A stretch of 64,000 nucleotides of DNA from Arthrobacter_E sp044748305. Its GTDB lineage: Bacteria; Actinomycetota; Actinomycetes; Actinomycetales; Micrococcaceae. The stretch is from assembly GCF_044748305.1 (NCBI RefSeq), contig NZ_JBIVFT010000002.1, forward strand, positions 62,001 to 126,000, read 5' to 3'. The translations under genes were made by a program, and so were the position numbers. Position 1 is the stretch's first letter, and every line of letters begins with the position of its first letter. Below, in pieces: positions 1-8,330 of the stretch. Under the pieces are notes generated by a model, which worked only from the letters and a program-made list of their open reading frames with translations, was not told the DNA's origin and made no database searches.

Positions 1-713
1 GTCGAGAGCTGGCGCAGCGTGAAATCGACCTCCTCCAGAGCGCTGAGGAACTCCTGCGAACCGATCCCATGGCGATGCCCGGCCTTGTCCACCTCATTCA
101 GATAGAAGTAGACCAGACCCGGTTTCTGGAGGATCTCCACGGCAGCGCCGATGCGTCCGGCCAGACCGGCCGAACCGTGGAAGCTCGTACCCCGGAGAGC
201 CGCCGCCGTCATCGATGAACTCTCGAAACGGGGCAGGCTCACAGTGTGTGAGGGGACGCTTCCCGAGATCCTCTCGAACACCGTCGGGTGTGGCTGCCAC
301 GCCACGGGATCCACCCCGCGGTCCCAGTTCCCGAGCTGGTTCACGACCTTGCCCTGCGAGGGGTCCAGGACGTCATAGCCCACCATGCCGTGCCGGCCCG
401 GCGGCAGCCCGGTTCCGAGGCTGGCGAGCGAGCTCGCAGTGGTGCTGGGGAACGCCGAGTCCAGCCGGCGGGGCTGTCCGCCGCCGTCCGCCTGGAGCAG
501 GGAACGCAGGAACGGGACATGGGCCGCGTGGCGTTTCAGGAGCTGAGACCCCATCCCGTCCACCAGAACCAGACAGACGCGGTTCGCCGACGGCAGTCCA
601 AGAACGTTCGGAAGCCCGGGAGCGCCCGCCGCCGCCGCGGCGCTGGGCAAGAGCTCGGTGATACTCCGGCGGCCATAGGCGGGGGCCGGAGGGAGCGGTG
701 TCGTGCCCGTCAC
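1..713 (-). CDS. Alkaline phosphatase superfamily protein (nucleotide pyrophosphatase/phosphodiesterase-like), 3' end outside window
   Basis: The frame stays open from a GTG at 713 down to the window edge, giving at least 237 residues. The N-terminal part contains LVLVDGMGSQLL, a metal-binding Asp motif, then FPSTTASSLASLGTG with the Thr expected to act as nucleophile, and PPGRHGMVGYDV. Later YFYLNEVDKAGHRHG supplies the Asp/His metal ligands of the phosphodiesterase family. The GTG overlaps the stop of the upstream DUF5998 gene (GTGA), so the two are probably translated together. The substrate is not known; the family hydrolyses phosphomono- or diesters. The C-terminus is missing only because the window ends. 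Confidence 0.88.
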   Translation of the reverse strand, partial: MTGTTPLPPAPAYGRRSITELLPSAAAAAGAPGLPNVLGLPSANRVCLVLVDGMGSQLLKRHAAHVPFLRSLLQADGGGQPRRLDSAFPSTTASSLASLGTGLPPGRHGMVGYDVLDPSQGKVVNQLGNWDRGVDPVAWQPHPTVFERISGSVPSHTVSLPRFESSSMTAAALRGTSFHGSAGLAGRIGAAVEILQKPGLVYFYLNEVDKAGHRHGIGSQEFLSALEEVDFTLRQLS

Positions 714-1444
714 TGACGGTGACTGCGCGCGTTGAAGCGGCCGGACAGCCCGGCAAGCCCTCTGGCGCGTGGCCTGGTGGGCGGCAGCTGCGGCGCGGCG
801 GCATAGGGCTCCGCGGAACCGGGACGGTACTCCGGCGCCTCACCGACCCGGGAACCGGTGCTGGCCGAGCGCAGAGAGTGCGCGAACGACTTGGCCTGGG
901 TGAGCGATTTGGGCCCGTCCGCCTCCGCACTGACACGGAGCACGATGTCCTCGGCACTGCTCGTGCCGTTGAGACCATGGTCCGCCTCGCACTGCGGGTC
1001 GCCGCATGTCGCAGGAAGCAGATCGAGCCGTCGACCACCGGACCACGCGATCGAGAGGGTCAGCTCGCGCGGCTGCTCACGGCCGCTGTACTCCTGCGGC
1101 TGGGCGTAGACGAAGCCGAGCACCACGCTACGGATCTGGTGCAGGGGCACGGTCTCGGTGGACACCTGCGCCATCACGTGCTCGCCGTTCTCGTCGAGCT
1201 GGTGATCGTCGACGTGCGCGACGACGAGGACGTCCTGTGTGATCACCAGAGCCGTCACATGGCGGCGCACTTCGGCGCGGTCGAAATGAGTCTCCAGATG
1301 GACCAGCTGATCGAGCGGAGTCCGGCCGTCCAGTGCGTCTTCGACGACGTCGAAGACCAGACGGGGGTAGAAGCCCGCCTTGTTCACGGCCGTCTTCAGC
1401 TCGCTGAGGGCACGGGTGTTCTGCGCACTGCTGGGCTGGCTCAT
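710..1444 (-). CDS. DUF5998 family protein
   Basis: A 244-residue protein that looks like the actinobacterial DUF5998 family, found next to the same phosphatase gene in relatives. Function is unknown. The N-terminal half is a compact domain (LKTAVNKAGFYPRLVFDVV, then ETHFDRAEVRRHVTALVIT), the middle carries DLLPATCGDPQCEADHG with two Cys and a His that could bind metal, and the last 70 residues are low-complexity and Pro/Arg-rich. The ATG at 1444 is chosen because GAAAAT lies 7 bases upstream as a leaderless -10 element; upstream in-frame starts at 1453 and 1474 are possible. The stop overlaps the start of the phosphatase gene. Confidence 0.8.
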   Translation of the reverse strand: MSQPSSAQNTRALSELKTAVNKAGFYPRLVFDVVEDALDGRTPLDQLVHLETHFDRAEVRRHVTALVITQDVLVVAHVDDHQLDENGEHVMAQVSTETVPLHQIRSVVLGFVYAQPQEYSGREQPRELTLSIAWSGGRRLDLLPATCGDPQCEADHGLNGTSSAEDIVLRVSAEADGPKSLTQAKSFAHSLRSASTGSRVGEAPEYRPGSAEPYAAAPQLPPTRPRARGLAGLSGRFNARSHRQ

Positions 1445-1451
1445 GCCATCC

Positions 1452-1457
1452 ATTTTC
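1452..1457 (-). promoter_or_regulatory. Putative -10 of leaderless DUF5998 promoter
   Basis: GAAAAT lies 7 bases before ATG 1444 on the minus strand. No convincing -35 is seen. Confidence 0.4.
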
Positions 1458-1513
1458 CCAGATCCGACGGACACATGCGAACGGCGGGTCGCAGGGACCT
1501 CCTTCGCGGCCGC

Positions 1514-4219
1514 TCAGCTCCGCAGGGCCCGCCTGGCACTGTCCGTTCTCTGGGCGGCGTTGGCGATGTGAACAGTGGCCGAAAGCACATTCAGTCCGCT
1601 CCGTCCGACCAGCACCGGTGTGAACTCCAGCAGTGCGATCTCCGGGTGGTTGTCCTTGAGTTCCGCGACGCGGAAGAGGAGGCCGGCCAGCGCCTCCGTG
1701 TCAACCGCAGGCAGCCCCTCATAGCCGTCGAGCTTCACCGCCGCCCGCGGCACTGCGACGAATGCCTTCGCCTCCCCCAGCGTCAGCGGCGGGACCCGGT
1801 ATGCCCAGTCATCGAGCAGTTTCACAGCATCACCAGCGAGACCGTAGGCCACCACGGGGCCCAGCAACGGATCCTCGATGGCCCTCACGGTGCACGCCTG
1901 CCCCACCCCCGCCATCGACTGGACCTCAAGTTCCGTGGCACCGTAATCCGCGAGGACTTGCCTCATCTGCGCGATGTTGCGCTCCAGTGACTCCCGGTCC
2001 TGGATGTTCAGCCGGACGCCTCCGAGATCGAGCCGGTGCCGGAGAATCGGATCCTGGGTCTTCAGGGCCACGGGCCAACCGAGTTCGTCTGCCGCCGCCT
2101 GCGCTTCCGATGCGGTGCTGAAGGGCCGCGAGGGCAGAACCGTGATGCCATAGCACGCGAGCAGCTTCCCCATCCGCGCCGGTTCCAGCACATGCAGGCT
2201 CTCGTCGCGTACCGTTCCCAGCCAGCTCTCCAGCAGTGCCGAGGCTTCGGCCTTCGCACCGGCCGCAGGTTCCCCGGCGTCTTGCGCGACGGCGGCGAGC
2301 TCCGCGTCCCGCCATCGCACGTAGTGCGCCAGTGCGGCCAGAGCTGCGATCGCCTTGCCCGGGCTCTCGAACACCGGAAGGCCCTGCGCCCCGGGCTCGT
2401 CCGCGCGCAGCACCCCGTTCCCGGCTTCCGCAGGGTCCGGGTTCCCGGGAAACACGACGATGAGAGGTTTGCCGCTTTCCGCAGCAAGAGCCGTCAGCGA
2501 CTTCTCAAGCGCCTGATGCATCACGCCCAGAGTGGGCAGCAGCGTCACCACGACACCGTCGACCGCCGGGTCCTCCAGAAGGCCGACGACGGCCTGCCGC
2601 AGTTCCCGCAACGCGAGCGACTGGCCACCGGACAGGACGAGATCACCCCGCAATGAGGTCACCTGGAGGCCCTGTTCCTCGGCGGAGTCCGCCACGATCC
2701 TGGCCAGGTTGAGTGAATTGGACAGAACTCCGAGACGGATCCCGGCGGGCAACGGCTGAGACGAGGCGATCTGGGCCACGTCGAGCAGGTCCTCCATGGT
2801 CTCGACACGGATCACCCCGGACTGGCGGAGCATTGCGTCGAGCGCGGCACCGGGCGCCTGGGTGGTGCGTACGGCGTGGCCCGCCGGAAGCCGGAGCCCG
2901 ATGGTGGCGGGTTTCGCCACCACGACGGGCTTGCTGCGTGCCAGACGCCGGGCGATCCGGGAGAACTTCCTCGGATTGCCGAACGACTCCAGGAAAAGGC
3001 CTACGACACGAGTCCGGGGGTCGTCCTCCCAGTACTGCATGAGGTCATTGCCCGATACGTCCGCCCGGTTGCCGGAGGAGACGAAGCTCGACAGACCGAC
3101 CCTGCGTCGCTGGGCCACCGCGTACAGCGAAATGCCGACGGCGGCCGATTGGCTGAAGAGGCCCAGGCCGCCCTCGCGCGGCAACGCCGGAGCCATGGAC
3201 GCGTTGAGCGAGACAGCGGCTTCGGTATTGAGGACGCCGAGCGACGCCGGGCCGATCACCCTCATGCCCGCGGCCCTGGCGTGCCGCACGATGGTGTTCT
3301 GGCGCGCAAGTCCCCGCTCGCCGTCGTCGGCGAAACCGGCACTGACGATCAGCACACCCCGGACGCCCGCGGCACCGCACTCCGCGACGACGCCGGCCAC
3401 CTCCTCATAGGGGACGGCGATCACCGCGAGGTCCACCGGCGCGGGGACTTCGGAGATGCTCCCGTAGCTGAGCCCTCCACCGACTTCCAGAGCCGCCGGA
3501 TTGACCGCGTGGACGGTGCCCTTGAACCCGCCCTCGAGCAGATGGGTCATGAGCTCATGACCGATCTTGCCCCAATGCCGGCTCGCACCGATGACCGCCA
3601 CGGACCGAGGGGCGAGGAGCTCTTGAACACTCCGGGCCTCCGCACGGTGCTCGCGCGACTCCATCACGGCCCGTGACTTCACGGTGGGGTCGATGTCGAA
3701 GACCACCAGCACCACACCGTCCTCGAACTGCCGCTTCACCTCGTATCCTGCATCGGCGAAGACGCCGAGCATCTTGCGGTTCTCCGGCAGGACCTCGGCA
3801 CTGAAGCGACGGATCCCGTTCTCCAGCGCGGCCGCAGCCAGGTGCTCCAGGAGGATCGAACCGAGCCCGCGTCCCTGGTGCCGATCGGAGATGTTGAACG
3901 CCACCTCTGCTTCCAGGGGGTCGTCGAGCCGGTCGTAACGTGCGATCCCGACGATCTCCCCGCCGATCGTGATGACCAGCGCGACCCGGTCCCGGTGGTC
4001 CACCTCGGTGAAGCGTTTCAGTTCCCCACGGCTGAGCTTGGCCTTGTAGCTGAAGAAGCGGAGGTAGATCGAAGCCTGCGACTGCGCCTGATGGAACGCC
4101 TGCACCGCGTCCGCGTCTGAGGGTGCGATGGGCCTGATATGCCCGGTGCCGCCGTCCTTCAGGACGACATCGGCCTCCCAATAGTCCGGATATCCAGCAT
4201 CTTCCGCCGCACGCGCCAT
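1514..4219 (-). CDS. GNAT acetyltransferase fused to ADP-forming acyl-CoA synthetase-like domains (Pat/AcsP-type)
   Basis: A 901-residue fusion. Residues about 20-175 form a GNAT domain with the acetyl-CoA loop RHQGRGLG (113-120). From about 200 a CoA-binding Rossmann domain starts (VAVIGASRHWGKIG), followed by succinyl-CoA-ligase-like domains and a C-terminal ATP-grasp segment (LACYGITVLPSRPF, then GWPVALKTQDP). The family includes E. coli PatZ, a protein lysine acetyltransferase, in which the GNAT domain is C-terminal; here it is N-terminal. Where true ADP-forming synthetases have the phospho-His loop (SHTGSLAG), this protein has GHAVRTTQAP, so a regulatory acyltransferase is more likely than a CoA ligase. 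Start 4219 has TAGTCT 7 bases upstream. It is divergent from parC. Confidence 0.9.
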   Translation of the reverse strand: MARAAEDAGYPDYWEADVVLKDGGTGHIRPIAPSDADAVQAFHQAQSQASIYLRFFSYKAKLSRGELKRFTEVDHRDRVALVITIGGEIVGIARYDRLDDPLEAEVAFNISDRHQGRGLGSILLEHLAAAALENGIRRFSAEVLPENRKMLGVFADAGYEVKRQFEDGVVLVVFDIDPTVKSRAVMESREHRAEARSVQELLAPRSVAVIGASRHWGKIGHELMTHLLEGGFKGTVHAVNPAALEVGGGLSYGSISEVPAPVDLAVIAVPYEEVAGVVAECGAAGVRGVLIVSAGFADDGERGLARQNTIVRHARAAGMRVIGPASLGVLNTEAAVSLNASMAPALPREGGLGLFSQSAAVGISLYAVAQRRRVGLSSFVSSGNRADVSGNDLMQYWEDDPRTRVVGLFLESFGNPRKFSRIARRLARSKPVVVAKPATIGLRLPAGHAVRTTQAPGAALDAMLRQSGVIRVETMEDLLDVAQIASSQPLPAGIRLGVLSNSLNLARIVADSAEEQGLQVTSLRGDLVLSGGQSLALRELRQAVVGLLEDPAVDGVVVTLLPTLGVMHQALEKSLTALAAESGKPLIVVFPGNPDPAEAGNGVLRADEPGAQGLPVFESPGKAIAALAALAHYVRWRDAELAAVAQDAGEPAAGAKAEASALLESWLGTVRDESLHVLEPARMGKLLACYGITVLPSRPFSTASEAQAAADELGWPVALKTQDPILRHRLDLGGVRLNIQDRESLERNIAQMRQVLADYGATELEVQSMAGVGQACTVRAIEDPLLGPVVAYGLAGDAVKLLDDWAYRVPPLTLGEAKAFVAVPRAAVKLDGYEGLPAVDTEALAGLLFRVAELKDNHPEIALLEFTPVLVGRSGLNVLSATVHIANAAQRTDSARRALRS

Positions 4220-4232
4220 AGTCTTAAGACTA
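4219..4232 (-). promoter_or_regulatory. 14-bp palindrome containing the -10 of the GNAT/synthetase gene
   Basis: TAGTCTTAAGACTA is a perfect palindrome that ends on the last base of the CAT complement of the start codon. Its distal half reads TAGTCT on the minus strand, 7 bases before ATG 4219, so it doubles as a leaderless -10 element. A repressor binding here would cover the transcription start; this is inference. Confidence 0.45.
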
Positions 4233-4285
4233 GTCGGCGCGTCATCAGGGCGCGCATCACCCTCCACGAGGTCATCCGTACATCC

Positions 4286-6769
4286 ATGGCGCGACGCACC
4301 ACCACCCGGGGCACTCAGCCCCTTGAACCGTTCACCGAGAACATCGTCGAGATCGACGTCACCACCGAGATGGAGACGTCGTTCCTTGAGTACGCCTATT
4401 CGGTGATCTACTCCCGTGCCCTCCCGGACGCCCGCGACGGGCTGAAGCCGGTGCAGCGGCGCATCCTCTACATGATGAGCGATATGGGCCTGCGCCCGGA
4501 CAAGGGGCATGTCAAGAGCGCCCGCGTCGTCGGCGAGGTGATGGGCAAGCTCCACCCGCACGGTGACACCGCCATCTACGACGCCATGGTGCGCCTGGCC
4601 CAGGACTTCTCGCTTCGCCTGCCTCTCGTGGACGGTCACGGCAACTTCGGCTCGCTCGACGACGGCCCCGCGGCCCCTCGCTACACCGAGGCGAGGCCCG
4701 CCCCGGCCGCCCTCGCCATGACCGGCCACCTCGACGAAGACGTGGTGGACTTCGTCCCGAACTACGACAACACGATCCAGCAGCCGGAGGTCCTCCCGGC
4801 CGCGTTCCCGAATCTGCTGGTCAACGGCGCCTCCGGCATCGCCGTCGGCATGGCGACGAACATGGCCCCCCACAACCTCGGGGAGGTGATCGCAGCGGCC
4901 CGGCATCTGCTGGATCACCCCGACGCGGATCTGGACCGGATCATGAAGTTCATCCCCGGACCGGATCTTCCCGGGGGCGGTCGCATCGTGGGGCTGTCCG
5001 GCATCCGCGACGCCTACGCCACGGGCCGAGGCAGCTTCAAGACCCAGGCCAAGGTCTCGGTCGAACAGCTCTCCGCCCGCCGCACGGGCCTCGTGGTCAC
5101 CGAGCTGCCGTACATGGTGGGGCCGGAGAAGGTGATCGAGAAGATCAAGGATGCGGTCAACGCCAAGAAGCTGGCGGGCATCAGCGATCTCGTCGACCTG
5201 ACTGACCGCACGAACGGTCTGCGCCTGGTCATCGAGCTGAAGAACGGTTTCAACCCGCAGGCCGTGCTCCAGCAGCTCTATCGGCTGACTCCGCTGGAGG
5301 ATTCCTTCGGCATCAACAACGTCACGCTCGTCGACGGCCAGCCGCGCACGCTGGGACTCCTGGAACTGCTTCACGTCTACCTGGGCCATCGTCTTGACGT
5401 GGTCCGGCGCCGCACCGCGTTCCGGCTGGGCAAGAAGAAGGATCGCCTCCATCTGGTGGAGGGTCTGCTCATCGCGATCGTGGACATCGACGAGGTCATC
5501 CAGATCATCCGCTCCAGCGACGAGGCCGCAGTGGCCCGCGAGCGGCTCATGTCGATCTACGACCTCTCCGAGGCACAGGCCAACTACATCCTGGAGCTGC
5601 GTCTCCGGCAGCTGACCAAGTACTCCCTCATCGAGCTGGAGAAGGAACGCGACGAACTGCGCCGCGAGATCGCCGAGCTGGAGGAGATCCTCGGCTCCGA
5701 TGCCAGGCTGCGCCAGGTGGTCTCCGACGAACTCGCCGAAGTGGCCGAACGGCACGGGACGCCGCGACGCACGGTTCTCCTGGAGAAGGACGACGCTCCT
5801 GCGGCAAAGGCTCTTCCGGCGGCCACCGGACGCAAGAACGCTGCCCAGCAACTGCCTTTGGAGATCGCCGACGAACCGTGCTGGGTGGTTCTCAGCGCCT
5901 CGGGCGTCGTCGCGCGCACCGAATCGGCCGAACCGCTCGCCGATTCCGGTTCCCGTTCCAAGCACGACGTCCTGCTCTCGACGGTCCGCAGCACAGCACG
6001 CGGCGAGCTGGGCGCGGTGACCAGCCTGGGCCGGATGCTCCGCGTCCAGGTCGTCGACCTGCCCGTGGTGCCGTTGCCGAACGGTGCTCCCAATCTTTCG
6101 ACGGCGGTCACGGTCAAGGAATTCCTGCCGCTGCCCAAGGGTGAATCGCTGATCGGAATCGTCCCGCTGAACGAAGTGGTGGCGATGGGCACGGCGCAGG
6201 GCGTGGTCAAGCGCATCCAGCCTGACTACCCCCTCAACCGGGAGGACTGGGAAGCCATCACGCTCAAACCCAAGGACCGGGTGCTCTCGGTCATGCCGTC
6301 CCCGGAAGAGTCCGAACTCGTGTTCATCGCGCGCTCGGGTCAGCTCTTGCGCATGCCGGCTACCGCCGTTCGGCCACAGGGTCGCCTGGCCGGCGGCATG
6401 GCGGGCATCAAGCTGGCCGCCGACGACGAGGCACTCTTCTTCGGCGTCGTCGCCGCAGCCGATGACGCCGCCGTCGTGGTCACCGTGGCCGGTTCCTCCG
6501 GCGCCCTGCCGGGCACCAGTCCGGGAGCAGCCAAGGTGAGCGATTTCAGTGAGTTCCCGGCCAAGGGCCGCGCCACGTCCGGTGTCAGGGCGCATCGCTT
6601 CCTCAAGGGCGAAGACCGCCTGCTCATCGCCTGGGCCGGACACGGTCCCGCGAAGGCCGGCAGCCCGGCCGGCGTCGCCCGTTCCCTTCCCCAGGAGCAT
6701 GGGAAGCGCGACGGTTCGGGAGTGCCGCTGAGCCAGTCGGTGGAGCTGATCGGCCCGAGCCTGAGCTGA
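4286..6769 (+). CDS. parC: DNA topoisomerase IV subunit A (type IIA topoisomerase)
   Basis: An 827-residue breakage-reunion subunit. Catalytic Tyr133 lies in PRYTEARPAP, and the quinolone-binding region HPHGDTAIYDAMVRLAQ (90-106) has Thr95 and Asp99 at the positions of GyrA Ser83 and Asp87. Tower and coiled-coil segments follow (NNVTLVDGQPRTLGLLELL and EKERDELRREIAELEEILG). The C-terminal beta-pinwheel lacks a recognisable GyrA box, favouring topoisomerase IV over gyrase. ATG 4286 (MARRTTTRG) is chosen over an upstream start because it matches family N-termini and avoids running into the divergent gene. The partner parE lies at 21.9-24.0 kb. Together they decatenate and relax DNA with ATP. 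Confidence 0.95.
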   Translation: MARRTTTRGTQPLEPFTENIVEIDVTTEMETSFLEYAYSVIYSRALPDARDGLKPVQRRILYMMSDMGLRPDKGHVKSARVVGEVMGKLHPHGDTAIYDAMVRLAQDFSLRLPLVDGHGNFGSLDDGPAAPRYTEARPAPAALAMTGHLDEDVVDFVPNYDNTIQQPEVLPAAFPNLLVNGASGIAVGMATNMAPHNLGEVIAAARHLLDHPDADLDRIMKFIPGPDLPGGGRIVGLSGIRDAYATGRGSFKTQAKVSVEQLSARRTGLVVTELPYMVGPEKVIEKIKDAVNAKKLAGISDLVDLTDRTNGLRLVIELKNGFNPQAVLQQLYRLTPLEDSFGINNVTLVDGQPRTLGLLELLHVYLGHRLDVVRRRTAFRLGKKKDRLHLVEGLLIAIVDIDEVIQIIRSSDEAAVARERLMSIYDLSEAQANYILELRLRQLTKYSLIELEKERDELRREIAELEEILGSDARLRQVVSDELAEVAERHGTPRRTVLLEKDDAPAAKALPAATGRKNAAQQLPLEIADEPCWVVLSASGVVARTESAEPLADSGSRSKHDVLLSTVRSTARGELGAVTSLGRMLRVQVVDLPVVPLPNGAPNLSTAVTVKEFLPLPKGESLIGIVPLNEVVAMGTAQGVVKRIQPDYPLNREDWEAITLKPKDRVLSVMPSPEESELVFIARSGQLLRMPATAVRPQGRLAGGMAGIKLAADDEALFFGVVAAADDAAVVVTVAGSSGALPGTSPGAAKVSDFSEFPAKGRATSGVRAHRFLKGEDRLLIAWAGHGPAKAGSPAGVARSLPQEHGKRDGSGVPLSQSVELIGPSLS

Positions 6770-6799
6770 GGCGTCTCCGGCGGCCGTGACCATTCTGGC

Positions 6800-6805
6800 T
6801 ATCCT
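6800..6805 (+). promoter_or_regulatory. Putative -10 of leaderless DinB-family promoter
   Basis: TATCCT sits 6 bases before ATG 6812. There is no Shine-Dalgarno sequence in between, as expected for a leaderless transcript. Confidence 0.5.
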
Positions 6806-6811
6806 GAGGCC

Positions 6812-7330
6812 ATGGCTATTGAACCGGATGTCAAAGACTGGACCTGGGTCACCGAACGCCCCTGCCCCGAATGTGCTTTCGACCCCCGAGGAGTCGGCCC
6901 CGCTGACGTCGCGGCGGCCGTCCTGGAGCACCCGTCCCGCTGGGACGCCGTGCTGCGCCGTGAAGACTGCGCGGTGCGCCCCTCGGAAGCAGTCTGGTCC
7001 CCGTTGGAGTACGCGGCCCACGTCCGGGACGTACTGGAGCTGTTCCGTGAGCGGCTCCATCTCATGGTCCTGAAGGACGGCGCAGCCTTCGACAATTGGG
7101 ACCAGGACTCCACGGCCGTCGCGAAGGAATACCGCAGCGAGAGCCCCCGGCGGGTGACTCATCAGATTGCCGAGGAGGCGGTCCTGACGGCCAGGGCCTT
7201 CCGCGAGGTGCCCCCGGAGACGCTCGAACACCGCGGCCTGCGCAGCAACGGTTCATCCTTCACGGTCACGACGCTCGGCAGCTACTTCCTGCACGATCTG
7301 GTTCACCACCTGCACGACGTCACGGGTTGA
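6812..7330 (+). CDS. DinB-like/DUF664-type four-helix protein
   Basis: A 172-residue protein of the DinB/YfiT metalloenzyme fold. WSPLEYAAHVRDVLELF provides the first conserved His in a helix, and the C-terminal HDLVHHLHDVTG supplies further His ligands, the usual metal triad arrangement. An N-terminal PCPECAF motif precedes the helical core. Relatives include thiol-dependent S-transferases that use mycothiol or bacillithiol; the substrate here is unknown. The gene starts with a leaderless signal and follows parC by 42 bases. Its last 11 bases overlap the end of the convergent GNAT gene. Confidence 0.85.
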   Translation: MAIEPDVKDWTWVTERPCPECAFDPRGVGPADVAAAVLEHPSRWDAVLRREDCAVRPSEAVWSPLEYAAHVRDVLELFRERLHLMVLKDGAAFDNWDQDSTAVAKEYRSESPRRVTHQIAEEAVLTARAFREVPPETLEHRGLRSNGSSFTVTTLGSYFLHDLVHHLHDVTG

Positions 7331-8288
7331 GCTGGACCAGCTTCTCCCAGACGGGCGCTCGGTTCACCACCCGGTAGTCCAGCCCCTCGTAGAGGGCCAG
7401 GGCTCCTGTGCTGTTGCCCGAGTCCACGTCCAGTGCCGCCGTGTCCATGCCGGATGCGGCGAACCGGCGCACCGCCTCGCCGAGAAGGGCCGTGGCCAGT
7501 CCACGGCCGCGGTGGTCCGGGTGAACCCCGAGCAGTTCCGTGTACCCCTCAGACCGGCCGTGCATCCGCTTGATCTCCGGGTCGTGGCTGGCGAGGTGGT
7601 AGGCGACCATGGCGCCACCGGCACGTTCTCTCAGCACCAGGCTCCAATCCCGCCGGACTTCCGGGTTGCCTACCCGGAAAGCCCATGATTCCTGATTCCG
7701 CGGTTCACTCCCCCAATGCGCGGCGAAGGCGGCATTGTGCAGCAGCCGCGCTTCCTCATCGAACTCCGGCGTCCAGGGCAGAAGCTCATATCCGGCCCCG
7801 ACGACAGTTTCAGGCAGTCCCGGGCCAAGCGGCCGGTGCATCTCATTGAACCAGCGGACGATTTCGAATCCCTCGGACGCGAACAGCCGGCCAGGAGACG
7901 CGATGCGCTCGTCGTGTTGAGCACGCACGGCCACCGCGCCGTACCCCTTGCCCGCTCCAATCCGTGCCGCACGTTCCTGCTGCCACCGCAGCAGGCGCCG
8001 GCCCACACCACGGCGCTGCCATGCCGCGTCCACGCCGCCCTCCGTACGAACGACCGCGTGTTCCTTCCACGCCGTGACCCGCCCGTGGGCCCTTGGGACT
8101 CCGTCGTCGTCCAGCACCAGCACCGCATCGGACGGGTCCTGCTGCGCGAAGAACGCCTCCAGGTCCTCCGCCTTCTCATACCAGTTCTGCCGCTCCTGCT
8201 CCGCGATGCGGGCGATCAGCCCTGCCCAGTCCGGAATGTCCTCAGGGCGCGGGGCACGGGCCGTCCAAGGTCGGAAATCAGCACTCAT
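7320..8288 (-). CDS. GNAT family N-acetyltransferase with two GNAT domains
   Basis: A 322-residue tandem-GNAT protein. The N-terminal domain has the acetyl-CoA loop WQRRGVGRRLLRW (about residues 92-104). The C-terminal domain has TELLGVHPDHRGRGLATALL, a better-preserved Q/RxxGxG/A signature, followed by LDVDSGNSTGALALYEGLDY. The layout resembles mycothiol synthase MshD and other two-domain GNATs, but MshD identity is not claimed. ATG 8288 is preferred over GTG 8294 because TAGGCT lies exactly 6 bases upstream. The 3' end overlaps the DinB gene tail. Confidence 0.87.
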   Translation of the reverse strand: MSADFRPWTARAPRPEDIPDWAGLIARIAEQERQNWYEKAEDLEAFFAQQDPSDAVLVLDDDGVPRAHGRVTAWKEHAVVRTEGGVDAAWQRRGVGRRLLRWQQERAARIGAGKGYGAVAVRAQHDERIASPGRLFASEGFEIVRWFNEMHRPLGPGLPETVVGAGYELLPWTPEFDEEARLLHNAAFAAHWGSEPRNQESWAFRVGNPEVRRDWSLVLRERAGGAMVAYHLASHDPEIKRMHGRSEGYTELLGVHPDHRGRGLATALLGEAVRRFAASGMDTAALDVDSGNSTGALALYEGLDYRVVNRAPVWEKLVQLNP

Positions 8289-8294
8289 GGGCAC

Positions 8295-8300
8295 AGCCTA
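8295..8300 (-). promoter_or_regulatory. Putative -10 of leaderless GNAT promoter
   Basis: TAGGCT on the minus strand, 6 bases before ATG 8288. It lies between cydDC and this gene and gives the gene its own promoter. Confidence 0.5.
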
Positions 8301-8330
8301 CTGCCGCACCACTCCGGCGGACGGAACCAC

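Noticed and set aside
698..1990. 430-residue plus-strand frame over DUF5998
   Set aside because: Arg/His-rich shadow product. The minus-strand genes fit known families and overlap each other by GTGA.
4286..6769. Gyrase A identity
   Set aside because: No GyrA box was recognised in the C-terminal domain and the gene is not beside gyrB; parC fits better. Not fully excluded.
4220..7231. Long minus-strand frame running on through parC from the GNAT/synthetase gene
   Set aside because: It is the antisense of parC. The translated protein is low-complexity and matches no family, while the start at 4219 gives a family-like N-terminus.
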